From Neisseria leonii (lineage in GTDB: Bacteria; Pseudomonadota; Gammaproteobacteria; Burkholderiales; Neisseriaceae): 64,000 nt of DNA. Positions 9,501 through 19,328 of the stretch are shown here, in pieces; position 1 is the first letter of the stretch; each line of letters starts with the position of its first letter. The position numbers were made by a program, and so were the translations under genes. The DNA lies in NCBI RefSeq assembly GCF_028776105.2, contig NZ_CP145606.1, positions 2,046,001 to 2,110,000 on the forward strand, in the 5' to 3' direction. The notes under the pieces are model-generated. The model saw only the letters and a program-made list of their open reading frames with translations, made no database searches and had not been told where the DNA came from.

Positions 9501-10059
9501 CGTCTTTCAGACGGCCTTCGGTTTCTCTGCGCCGCTCTTTGTATTTCGATACACCCGCCGCTTCTTCGATATAGGCGCGCAATTCTTCCGGCCGCGCTTC
9601 GATAATGCGCGAAATCATGCCCTGCTCAATTACGGCATAGCCGCGCGCACCCACGCCCGTACCCAGGAATAAATCGGTGATGTCGCGGCGGCGCACGACC
9701 TGGTTGTTGATGAAATAGGTGGATTCGCCCTGCCGCGTGAGCTGGCGTTTGATGCTGACTTCGGCATATTGTCCCCACGCGCCTTGCAGGGTGTGGCTGC
9801 TGTTGTCGAACACCAGCTCGACCGAAGCGCGCGGGGCGGGGCGGCGGGTGGCCGCGCCGTTGAAAATCACGTCCTGCATACTTTCGCCGCGCAGCTGCTT
9901 GGCCGAGGCTTCGCCCAGCACCCAGCGCACCGCGTCGATGACATTCGATTTGCCGCAGCCGTTCGGGCCGATAACGGCAGCCAGCCGGCCGGGGATATGA
10001 ATGGTGGTGGGGTCGGTAAACGATTTGAAACCGGCCAGTTTGATATGGGTCAGGCGCAT
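6568..10059 (-). CDS. smc: Chromosome segregation protein SMC
   Basis: SMC is the ATPase arm of the bacterial condensin, organising the chromosome with ScpA/ScpB. The 1163-residue product has the full layout: MRLTHIKLAGFKSF and Walker A GPNGCGKSN near residue 32, long glutamine- and glutamate-rich coiled coils (about 165-500 and 650-1000) on either side of a hinge, and a C-terminal head with the signature LLSGGEKAL and Walker B CLLDEVDAPLDD. The ATG at 10059 is chosen over an upstream in-frame start because the conserved N-terminus begins there. Several DUS (TTCAGACGG forms) lie inside the coding region, mainly in the coiled coils. Confidence 0.96.
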   Translation of the reverse strand: MRLTHIKLAGFKSFTDPTTIHIPGRLAAVIGPNGCGKSNVIDAVRWVLGEASAKQLRGESMQDVIFNGAATRRPAPRASVELVFDNSSHTLQGAWGQYAEVSIKRQLTRQGESTYFINNQVVRRRDITDLFLGTGVGARGYAVIEQGMISRIIEARPEELRAYIEEAAGVSKYKERRRETEGRLKDARDHLQRLDDLQSELARQVEKLEKQAATAERYQNLTRQLSQQQDLLDFTQWRQSLAAADQAAAQHETLRRQQDETAARIQTLDETLHALQADEQAQQQNAHDISNRRGVLREQIARLEEQIRHRQKLHQRIEQDKAAAQLQLSRIHQQQQEIRAQIEETDGQIEDRQAELAEAAMLVAEYEEQLPKLEEAQAELNTAHQSQQDEYNRIKRELAVKQQQLTHTRHTLQQNEARQGRLKQEQQALNLPDSGETEAAQEEAALLHSGQEHIETQLAAAETRLNELHTRFQTASQRHQTLQQQHISLEAHCQALAQLLAQETDNGDDFWQHTSAAGAPQLWQHIHAPSEWQHALGVILGERLRARAVPPDFAPPAPLPEGGAAWLADNLSGGLKKNLPATALLNQIQAQAPFQTALHHWLDGVLCAPNLNYALSRQADLNPGQIWLTPEGHRIDRVGTVLYARSGRDNLMAQRGQLSDLEAESARLSPELAEAAQQLAHIQTEREAAEVHYKALLQQQKQHNLEYSRAQQRAAEMLARTNQGQIRREHITQELAQIEAEQTSLMQTADGLEDDTATLAEAAAELEQRRQQTADDRQTRQGRLKQAQLALLEANRRYGTAELAVHKLQQQKQHDLQQLTQLEQQTLDWQERQSELALARETETDGDDQHLKLNELGEAVQTLDEAYAAVQAQLAAAQAQSREQYAARQALHSSLPPLQDATQTALLQQQEALINAKRFHQNLTARGADLAALESRLATAEHPDTLNSDIGRLNRQIEALGAVNLAALQELEEARERDGYYRSQREDVQAAIALLEEAIAQIDGKTKARFKETFDAVNEKVQTFFPTLFGGGEAVLHMIGDDLLTAGVSIMARPPGKKNSTIHLLSGGEKALTAMSLVFALFSLNPAPFCLLDEVDAPLDDANTARFCRLVKEMSTQTQFLYISHNRLTMEMAEQLIGVTMQEKGVSRIVAVDIRQALQMAEA

Positions 10060-10152
10060 GGGCGGGGGCGGGCGGATAAAGAGCGGTATTCTAGCCCAAA
10101 AGTGCGGCATGCAGAATACGGGCGGCCTTTGCGTTATAATCCGCCGCACAAA

Positions 10153-10259
10153 ACGCCGTCTGAAAACGAACGAAGTGAGTTTCTGTGAAGCTAAAACGAT
10201 TAAAGATTAAAGAGAGTTTCTGCGAAGCGGAAAAGGGCGAAACGGGTTTCAGACGGCAT
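10153..10259 (+). repeat. DUS-bounded composite repeat between smc and ubiA
   Basis: A near-DUS (ACGCCGTCTGAA, 10153-10164) and an inverted DUS (TTCAGACGGCAT, 10248-10259) bracket about 80 bases containing the recurring modules GAGTTTCTGTGAAGCTAAAACG and GAGTTTCTGCGAAGCG. Related cassettes occur at 28.3, 32.3, 33.0 and 38.7 kb. The divergent promoters of smc and ubiA should lie in or beside this stretch. Confidence 0.7.
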
Positions 10260-10288
10260 CGGAGCGGCCAATGCAGGGAGAAGGTGTG

Positions 10289-11158
10289 ATGACGGAAACA
10301 ACATGGCGGCAGCGGTTGGGCGTGTACGGGCGGCTGATGCGGGTGGACAAACCCGTCGGCACGCTTTTGCTGCTTTGGCCGACTTTGTGGGCTTTGTTCT
10401 GGGCGGCAGACGGCCGGCCGGACAGGGTGTCGCTGCTGGCTTTCTGCGCGGGGACGTTTCTGATGCGCAGCGCGGGCTGTGTGGCCAACGACTTGGCCGA
10501 CCGTGATTTCGACGGGGCGGTGGCGCGTACGGCGGGGCGGCCGTTTGCACGCGGCGAGGTAAAAGTGCGCGAGGCGGTATGGCTGATTGCGGTTTTGTGT
10601 GCCGCCGCGCTGCTGTGCCTGCTGCCGCTGAACCGCCTCACTTGGCTGATGAGCCTGCCCGCGCTGTTTCTCGCGCTCACTTATCCTTACACCAAGCGTT
10701 TTTTCCCGATTCCGCAGTTTTATCTGGGGCTGGCGTTTTCGTTCGGCATACCGATGGCGTTTGCCGCCGTGCAGAACCGCGTTCCGCTGGAAGCGTGGCT
10801 GATGTTTGCCGCCAATGCCTGCTGGACGCTGGCTTACGACACGGTTTACGCGATGGCGGACAAGGAAGACGATTTGAAAATCGGTATCAAAACCTCGGCC
10901 GTAACGTTCGGCAATTACGATAAAGAGGCGGTGATGCTGTTTCATGCTGCGTTCAGCGCGCTGATGGCGTGGCTGGGCTGGCTGGGGGATATGGACTGGC
11001 CGTATTGGCTGGCGTGGATCGTGGTGCTGGTGTGGCAGATGCGGCAGTATCCGCAAATCCGCACGCGCGACCGCAGCCGCTGTTTTGAAGTATTTCTGGC
11101 CAACAACCGCATCGGTGCGGTGTGGCTGCTCGGGATTGTGCTGAGTTTGTGGCGGTGA
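10289..11158 (+). CDS. ubiA: 4-hydroxybenzoate octaprenyltransferase
   Basis: UbiA attaches the polyprenyl tail to 4-hydroxybenzoate, the first membrane step of ubiquinone synthesis. The 289-residue protein has about eight membrane spans. The Mg/prenyl-diphosphate motif is [19 protein letters not shown], and the second Asp-rich motif is [14 protein letters not shown]. The ATG at 10289 has AGGGAG at 10274-10279 at a suitable distance, while the in-frame ATG at 10271 would leave that site inside the gene. ubiG is 30 kb away, so the ubiquinone genes are dispersed. Confidence 0.94.
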   Translation: MTETTWRQRLGVYGRLMRVDKPVGTLLLLWPTLWALFWAADGRPDRVSLLAFCAGTFLMRSAGCVANDLADRDFDGAVARTAGRPFARGEVKVREAVWLIAVLCAAALLCLLPLNRLTWLMSLPALFLALTYPYTKRFFPIPQFYLGLAFSFGIPMAFAAVQNRVPLEAWLMFAANACWTLAYDTVYAMADKEDDLKIGIKTSAVTFGNYDKEAVMLFHAAFSALMAWLGWLGDMDWPYWLAWIVVLVWQMRQYPQIRTRDRSRCFEVFLANNRIGAVWLLGIVLSLWR

Positions 11159-11251
11159 GGCCGTCTGAATGCCGAATGCGGCAGCGGTTTGGCTGTAACG
11201 GCAGATGGGAGCCGGCAGGCCGGTACGGTTTCAGACGGCCTTGTTTCATGG

Positions 11252-12241
11252 TTATGCGTTGTCGGCCAGTTCGAAAAAGCGGCGGTAGGAGGCGGACTGT
11301 TTTTGTTCGTCGAAAATATAGCTGACCGCCATCCATTCGTCGGGCCGGAGCGTTTCATTGAGTATGCCGTACTGTCGCGCCAGTGTTTCGGGGCCGCCGA
11401 CCAGCGAACAGGAAAGCATCTGTTGCGCCAAAGCCGCTTCGCTTTCCGTCCAGAGGCCGTCCATCGATTTGACAGGCGGCAGCAGCGGGCGGCGGCTGTT
11501 GCGCACGACATTAAGAAAAAACTGCTGCTGCGAGGTGGCGAGAAAAGCGGCTTCTTCGTCACTGTCGGCGGCAATAACATTGAGTGCCACGATGACATAG
11601 GGGCGGGACAGTACGGCGGACGGGCGGAATTCGCGGCGGTAAATGGCCAGTGAGGTTTCGAGCATACGGGGGGCAAAGTGGGCGGCAAAGGCGTAAGGCA
11701 GGCCGAGTTCGGCCGCCAGATATGCGCTTTCGGTGCCGGATCCCAAAATATAGAGCGGCACGTTGCGTCCCGTGCCGGGAAAAGCGCGGACAAAGCCTTG
11801 TGCGTCTTCGGCGGCAAAATAGCGTTGCAGCTGGCGCACATCATCGGGAAAAGTCCAAGCTGCATCTCCGCTGTGGCGGCGCAGGGCGGCAGCGGTCAAT
11901 TGGTCGGTGCCGGGGGCACGGCCCAGTCCCAAATCGACGCGGCCGGGGTAGATGGTGTCGAGTGTGCCGTATTGTTCGGCCACCAGCAGCGGGCTGTGGT
12001 TGGGCAGCATCACGCCGCCCGAACCGACTCGGATGCGGCGGGTGTGTGCCAGTGTATGGCCGATCAGCACCTGCGTAGCCGAGCTGACCAAGCCGGCCGT
12101 GTTGTGGTGTTCGGCAATCCAGTAGCGCAGATAGCCGATCTGTTCGGTCTCCTGCGCCAGGCGGATCATGGAATCAATGGCCTGCGCTGCGGTCTGTCCT
12201 TGGCGCAGCGGTGCCAGGTTCAAAACGGATAATTCGGGCAT
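11252..12241 (-). CDS. LLM-class flavin-dependent oxidoreductase
   Basis: This 329-residue protein belongs to the bacterial-luciferase-like (FMN-dependent) monooxygenase family. Landmarks are the N-terminal strand LSVLNLAPLRQGQ, YWIAEHHNTAG near residue 45 and RIRVGSGGVMLPNHSPLLVAEQYGTLDTIYPGRVDLGLGRAPG at residues 75-120, split in the typical order. The partner flavin reductase is not adjacent, although a nitroreductase-family gene is next door. The start at 12241 is preferred to 12268 because MPELSVLNLAP is the conserved start and an AAGAAGG-like site precedes it. Substrate unknown. Confidence 0.85.
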   Translation of the reverse strand: MPELSVLNLAPLRQGQTAAQAIDSMIRLAQETEQIGYLRYWIAEHHNTAGLVSSATQVLIGHTLAHTRRIRVGSGGVMLPNHSPLLVAEQYGTLDTIYPGRVDLGLGRAPGTDQLTAAALRRHSGDAAWTFPDDVRQLQRYFAAEDAQGFVRAFPGTGRNVPLYILGSGTESAYLAAELGLPYAFAAHFAPRMLETSLAIYRREFRPSAVLSRPYVIVALNVIAADSDEEAAFLATSQQQFFLNVVRNSRRPLLPPVKSMDGLWTESEAALAQQMLSCSLVGGPETLARQYGILNETLRPDEWMAVSYIFDEQKQSASYRRFFELADNA

Positions 12242-12269
12242 GACCTGTTGCCTTCTTTCCCGGCACAAC

Positions 12270-12319
12270 AGGCCGTCTGAAAACGGATAAAGCGGGTGCG
12301 GCAGTTTTTCAGACGGCCT
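12270..12319 (-). terminator. Inverted-DUS hairpin
   Basis: AGGCCGTCTGAA at 12270-12281 is paired with its reverse complement at 12308-12319. It lies 10 bases downstream of the nitroreductase gene stop on the minus strand and is followed there by the start of the next minus-strand gene, so it probably ends the nitroreductase transcript. Confidence 0.55.
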
Positions 12320-12329
12320 GCCGGTTATT

Positions 12330-14914
<2,585 letters not shown>

Positions 14915-14989
14915 CGGGCAGTTTGGCCGTACGGGTCGGATTGCAGACTGCTCACACAGTAAAAGCGGGAGCGGTTGTCTGTATACAGT

Positions 14990-15451
14990 CTAATTAAAAA
15001 AGCCTGATCTGGCAGGTGGGTTATCATCAAGTGTCTGCATATATTGCCTGATCTTCTCATGCAGCTCTTGCCTGCCCTGATCGGTGCCCTTACGGCGGTT
15101 ATCCTGTATGATTTGCCATGCTTGCTTTTCTGATTTTGGTTGCCCATAGTGGTCAGCGGCAAGTAAAACACTATCAACCGAATAAGTATCGATATTCGGT
15201 TGGCAAATCTCAATCACGTGTTCGCTTTTTTCTTGTTTGCTCATTTTGGGATACATGGCACCCAGCCGATACCAGCTGTTGTCAATGCAGTACAAAAGCA
15301 ATACACCCGACCGATCGGCATTTTCGCTAAGCGTCGTGCCTGTCATAATCTTTTGCCCAAAGCGGTTGTTACTTGCCAAATCATCATTAGTGTCAGCACA
15401 GGCAAATGTAGCCAGTAACGCCAACAGACAACCAAGCTGTTTTTTCATCAC
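14990..15451 (-). CDS. Small exported protein of unknown function
   Basis: I do not recognise this 153-residue protein. The N-terminus MMKKQLGCLLALLATFACADTND is a signal peptide with likely signal peptidase I cleavage after ACA; the LATFAC context is a poor lipobox. The mature part is polar, has two cysteines (about residues 55 and 83) that could form a disulfide, and holds a DNDD-like acidic start. The C-terminal part (EKIRQYMQTLDDNPPARSGFFN) is helical. It is encoded alone, convergent with argS, with lower GC than argS. A TIGR-type periplasmic hypothetical is the best description. Confidence 0.6.
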   Translation of the reverse strand: MMKKQLGCLLALLATFACADTNDDLASNNRFGQKIMTGTTLSENADRSGVLLLYCIDNSWYRLGAMYPKMSKQEKSEHVIEICQPNIDTYSVDSVLLAADHYGQPKSEKQAWQIIQDNRRKGTDQGRQELHEKIRQYMQTLDDNPPARSGFFN

Positions 15452-15509
15452 AATCTCTCAAAATTAAAGCCAACTGCATGATGATGCAATAATGCCCTCA
15501 GCTATGTGG

Positions 15510-15529
15510 GTCGGATACCCGTATCCGAC
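15510..15529. repeat. Short palindrome GTCGGATAC-CC-GTATCCGAC
   Basis: A perfect 9-bp inverted repeat with a 2-base spacer between the exported-protein gene and the uracil-DNA glycosylase-type gene. The same arms with spacer AA occur at 30470-30489, and the related GTCGGATT...AATCCGAC form recurs in the 44-kb repeats. Confidence 0.7.
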
Positions 15530-15591
15530 ATCAAAAAATTGAGCGAAGCCCAAGCAGAAGAGCCGTTTACGGCCGTACCAAGCGGCAAACC

Positions 15592-16206
15592 TTACCCCGT
15601 CAGCCCGATTTCACGGAAAAATGCCGCATACGCCGCCGCTTTCTTTTCCAAAGCCAGCGGGTATGCCCGCGAAGAAGAGGGCAGGCGGAAAAGCCGCAAC
15701 GCGCGGCCGTGGAACACCGTTTCCGCATATGTGCCGATGGCCGGTTTGGCCGTTTCAGACGGCATCAGCGACAACAGTGTATCCGTTGCCAATTCACCGG
15801 TGGTTACCATGGTTCTGCACAATGGAATTTTTTCCAGCAGCGCGGCCAAATCCACCGGCTCGACAATCTGCAAAAATTTATCCGACGCATTGCCCTGCAA
15901 ACGCCGCACCTGATGCGCCGTATCGCTCAAAGCAATCCCTTTTTCCGCTAAAAATGCACGGATTGCCGCCTCTTTAAACCGCTTGTTTTTCCCGTCTGCT
16001 TCCACAAAATAATCCGCATCATCAAAAAACACCAAACCGAAAATCCGCCACATATCATTTTGGAAATTCGGATAATAGAAATCCATCTTCCACCGCGCAC
16101 GCGGCGGCGGAAACGAACCGAGCATCAGCAGCTTGGCGTGTTCGGGCAGGAACGGGGGTAGGGGGTGGGTTTCGATAATAGGCGTATCCAATGTTTTTCC
16201 AAACAA
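15592..16206 (-). CDS. Uracil-DNA glycosylase family protein
   Basis: The 204-residue product belongs to the uracil-DNA glycosylase superfamily (Mug-like branch), expected to excise damaged or mismatched bases. The N-terminal LLMLGSFPPPRARWKMDFYYPNFQNDMWRIFG (given in the usual order around residues 28-58) corresponds to the glycosylase motif I with GSFPP and the YPNFQNDMW pocket; the C-terminal LFRLPSSSRAY is the DNA-interacting serine-rich loop. The gene marks the left border of the accessory island. Biochemical specificity is unknown. Confidence 0.75.
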   Translation of the reverse strand: MFGKTLDTPIIETHPLPPFLPEHAKLLMLGSFPPPRARWKMDFYYPNFQNDMWRIFGLVFFDDADYFVEADGKNKRFKEAAIRAFLAEKGIALSDTAHQVRRLQGNASDKFLQIVEPVDLAALLEKIPLCRTMVTTGELATDTLLSLMPSETAKPAIGTYAETVFHGRALRLFRLPSSSRAYPLALEKKAAAYAAFFREIGLTG

Positions 16207-16216
16207 TCAAATGTTC

Positions 16217-17050
16217 ATATTTTCAGACGGCCTTACCGCCCGATTTTTCATAACCCGGCAATTGGGCAATATCATGCTCACCCTGCTGTTCTTTCACGGC
16301 ACGCAAGGCCGTCTGAAAAGGCCCGTATTCCGCCAACGCCTTCTCCTCTGCCTGCTTTTTGCGGATTTTTCCTGCATCTTGCAGCTTGCAGCACTTCGCA
16401 GTCGTTAAACTGCAAAAATTGGTCTAATTTTTCCACCCAATCGCGCAAAAATACCTGCTTTTTACGCGCCGCTTGGTCTTCGGCAAAATCCAGCCACATT
16501 TAGGGCTTGCTGATGACTTGTTTCACGGTTGCTTTTTCGCCAAATTTGCCAACTTCTGCGTTAAAAATGTGCGTCAGATATTCAACCCGACTTACATTTT
16601 CGCCTTGAATTTGACAAATTTCGCCTGAAAAATCATTCCGTGCCCAAATCATCAGCAAGCCCTTACAATGAGGTTCAATTCCTTGATTTCCTGCTCATTC
16701 AGGTAACTTTTTGCCACTTTCACATCTTTTTGATAAACACGCTGCGGCGTGGCGGTATGGGTTAAGCCCATTTGCGGCAAATCGGCGTTGGCACGTTCGT
16801 AAATCAACTCCGCCGCCGTTTTGCCGCTCACCGCAAAATGTTGTTGTTCTGCATTTGCAAAAAAACAGATTGGTTTCTTTGATACTGGGCTGATAATCCG
16901 CCGCCGGCGCAAAAATATCCTGAACACGCAAATACATACGCCGCTCACTGGCACGAATATCGCGTATGCGTTCCAACAGCTCATCAAAATAATCAGGCGC
17001 GGCCACCGTGCCGACAGGCGGATTTTTCAGGTGTTCATCGTCAATCGTAA
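16217..17050 (-). pseudogene. rhuM-family gene remnant, N-terminally truncated, frameshifted and split by an inserted element
   Basis: Three minus-strand pieces match consecutive parts of the RhuM (virulence protein) family. The 17050-16865 piece contains DEHLKNPPVG and PDYFDELLERIRDIRASERR; 16865-16666 contains VSGKTAAELIYERANADLPQMGL and LNEQEIKELNLIV; 16500-16330 contains MWLDFAEDQAARKK and EKLDQFLQFND. The C-terminal QLPGYEKSGGKAV reads in another frame to a stop at about 16217. A frameshift lies near the A-run at 16857-16864, and a 162-bp element interrupts 16502-16663. About 120 N-terminal residues are missing at the junction near 17050. RhuM proteins are usually found near restriction-modification or toxin loci; their function is unclear. 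Confidence 0.7.
16502..16663. mobile_element. 162-bp MITE-like element inside the rhuM remnant
   Basis: The element is bounded by perfect 15-bp terminal inverted repeats: AGGGCTTGCTGATGA at 16502-16516 and its reverse complement at 16649-16663. It carries no gene. It splits the rhuM reading frame exactly between LNLIV (right) and MWLDFAE (left), which are adjacent in intact RhuM proteins, so insertion is clear. Flanks are TTT on the left and TAC on the right, so a target duplication, if any, is 1-2 bases. The mobilising transposase is not in the window. Confidence 0.7.
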
Positions 17051-17318
17051 AATTGAATGGAAAGGCAAGATTTTTTGGCTGGTGGAAATTGAAGCACGTT
17101 TGGGCGAATCGTTCACAACTGCGCTCATTTATTTCAATTATCAAACAATGCCCCATGAAGATACGCTGATAGAAATTTTGTATGAAGTAACGAAAAAGCA
17201 AGGTATTTGGGATAAAATAAAGCCTTCAAGCCGGAATATTGCTACTTTAAAGCATACCCATAAAGATATTGCGGGTTTTGCACAGAAAATTTATAGCAAA
17301 ATTAGCAGAAATGATTGA
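17043..17318 (+). pseudogene. C-terminal fragment of an unidentified protein
   Basis: An open frame ending at 17318 encodes about 90 plausible residues, including GKIFWLVEIEARLGES, LIYFNYQTMPHEDTL and the end DIAGFAQKIYSKIS. Upstream of about 17043 the same frame runs antisense through the rhuM remnant and is not credible. The fragment therefore lost its N-terminal part at the same junction that truncated rhuM. I do not recognise the family. It has the low GC of the neighbouring mod gene, and lies directly upstream of the mod leader. Confidence 0.4.
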
Positions 17319-17355
17319 TACTATTTTAATTTATATTATTTTAAAGGATAAAATT

Positions 17356-17451
<96 letters not shown>

Positions 17452-17455
17452 TGGC

Positions 17456-19327
17456 ATGAGCGGCATTACCCGAGAAATCCTGTTTCCATCAAACGCGCAG
17501 CCTGAAAATTCGCAACTGGCTATCTTAAAACAGCATTTTCCCAACTGCTTTGATAAAAACGGCGCATTTTTGCCCGACAAAATGGCGGAAGAATTGCATT
17601 CAAGCGGCATTGCCACGCAAAAAGAAGGTTACAGCTTAAACTGGCTGGGCAAATCTTACGCCAAAGTGCTGAAAGACGCGCAGCCTGAAACCCTGCTCGC
17701 CGAAAATATCGCACACAACCAGCAGCCTGAAAACCAAAATAGCCAAAATCTGCTTATCAAAGGAGATAATTTAGAAGTTCTTAAACACCTAAAAAATGCC
17801 TATAAAAATCAAATCAAAATGATTTATATTGACCCACCGTACAATACAGGGTCGGACGGTTTTGTCTATCAAGATGACCGCAAATTCACGCCCGAACAGC
17901 TCGCCGAATTGGGTGGCATGGATTTGGACGAAGCCAAACGCGTATTAGAATTTACCGCCAAAAAATCCAATTCGCACAGCGCGTGGCTGACTTTTATGTA
18001 TCCGCGATTGTATGTGGCGCGTGAATTATTGCACGATGACGGCGTGATTTTTATCAGTATTGATGACAATGAACAGGCACAATTAAAGATTTTGTGTGAT
18101 GAAATTTTTGGGGAAGAGAATTTTGTTGCACAGTTTTTATGGAAAAAGAAATCTACCACCTCAAATGTAACAGGTGCAGAAGTTAGCTCTCAAACTGATT
18201 ATCAACTTTGCTATAAAAAATCCAATATTGCAAAAATAAAACAAAGAATTAAATTATCAGAAACAAGAAATTATCCTAATCAAGATGAATTAGGAAATTA
18301 TAGAACAACAGTTATTGAGAAAAAAGATACTGGAAGTTATAAAAGAGAAACGATGAAATTTGAAATTCTTGGTATCAAGCCAAGAGAAGGAAAACGTTGG
18401 CAAATTGGAAAAGATAAAGCCGAGATATTAGAGAAAAAAGGGCGTTTTATTTTTGATGGTGAAAAAATAATTTTAAAAATATACGATTTTGAAGATGAAA
18501 ATACTTATTCAGCACAACCAAATCTGTTGGATTTTGTTGGAACAACTGATAGTGCGTCAAGTCTTGTAAATGAAACTTTATTGGGTGTTTCAGAATGTTT
18601 TAGTAATCCAAAACCGATTGAATTGCTAAAATTTTTTATTGAAAATTCATCAAATCCAAACGATTTAATCCTAGACTTTTTCGCAGGAAGCGGCACAACC
18701 GCCCACGCCGTTATGCAGCTCAATGCCGATGATGGCGGCAATCGCCAATTTATTTGCGTGCAATTACCTGAATTGACTGACAAAAATTCCGAAGCCCACA
18801 AAGCAGGTTACCACACCATTTTTGACATCACCCACGCGCGAATTCAAAAAGCCGCCGCCAAAATCCGCACCGAACACCCTGATTATTCAGGCGATTTGGG
18901 TTTCAAAATTTTTGAAACCGTCCCCAATTTTCAGGCTGCCCGCGATGAGGATTTTGACCCCACGCAACCCAATTTGCCCGATACCGTCAATGCGATGTTG
19001 AGCGATGAACAATTACACACGCTTTTGACCACTTGGCGCGTGTATGACGGCAGCGCACTGCCTGAAAAAGTCCAAACCATTGATTTGGCCGGCTATACGG
19101 CTTATTACTGCCGTCATCATCTGTATTTGCTGGCAAGCGGTTTCCATTCCGAATGTGTGAAAGCCTTGATTGAAAAATTGGACAATGATGCCGATTTTGT
19201 GCCTGAACGCATTGTATTATTTGGTGCAAATATGGATAGTGCCATACAAAAAGAATTGGCACAGGCGGTAAAAACCTATACCAATAAAAAAGGGCTGAAT
19301 AATTTAAGCGTGCTTGCGAGATATTAA
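17456..19327 (+). CDS. mod: Type III restriction-modification DNA methyltransferase (Mod)
   Basis: Mod adds a methyl group to adenine and supplies sequence recognition for the Mod-Res complex. The 623-residue protein has the beta-class order: DPPYNTGSDGF (catalytic motif IV, residue 126) before FAGSGTTAHAV (AdoMet motif I, near residue 408). The central 200-400 region, the target-recognition domain, is markedly AT-richer and lysine-rich, as expected of an exchangeable specificity module. The gene appears intact. It overlaps nothing; res begins 2 bases after its stop. Three copies of the core GCAGCCTGAA lie in its first 280 bases. The upstream (ACGC)11 leader suggests phase-variable expression (a phasevarion). 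Confidence 0.93.
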   Translation: MSGITREILFPSNAQPENSQLAILKQHFPNCFDKNGAFLPDKMAEELHSSGIATQKEGYSLNWLGKSYAKVLKDAQPETLLAENIAHNQQPENQNSQNLLIKGDNLEVLKHLKNAYKNQIKMIYIDPPYNTGSDGFVYQDDRKFTPEQLAELGGMDLDEAKRVLEFTAKKSNSHSAWLTFMYPRLYVARELLHDDGVIFISIDDNEQAQLKILCDEIFGEENFVAQFLWKKKSTTSNVTGAEVSSQTDYQLCYKKSNIAKIKQRIKLSETRNYPNQDELGNYRTTVIEKKDTGSYKRETMKFEILGIKPREGKRWQIGKDKAEILEKKGRFIFDGEKIILKIYDFEDENTYSAQPNLLDFVGTTDSASSLVNETLLGVSECFSNPKPIELLKFFIENSSNPNDLILDFFAGSGTTAHAVMQLNADDGGNRQFICVQLPELTDKNSEAHKAGYHTIFDITHARIQKAAAKIRTEHPDYSGDLGFKIFETVPNFQAARDEDFDPTQPNLPDTVNAMLSDEQLHTLLTTWRVYDGSALPEKVQTIDLAGYTAYYCRHHLYLLASGFHSECVKALIEKLDNDADFVPERIVLFGANMDSAIQKELAQAVKTYTNKKGLNNLSVLARY

Positions 19328-19328
19328 A

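Noticed and set aside
8521..9672. A 383-residue plus-strand open frame opposite smc
   Set aside because: It is a long shadow ORF caused by GC-biased codon use; it is low-complexity (Leu/Gly/Phe-rich) and has no recognisable domain, while smc on the other strand is unmistakable.
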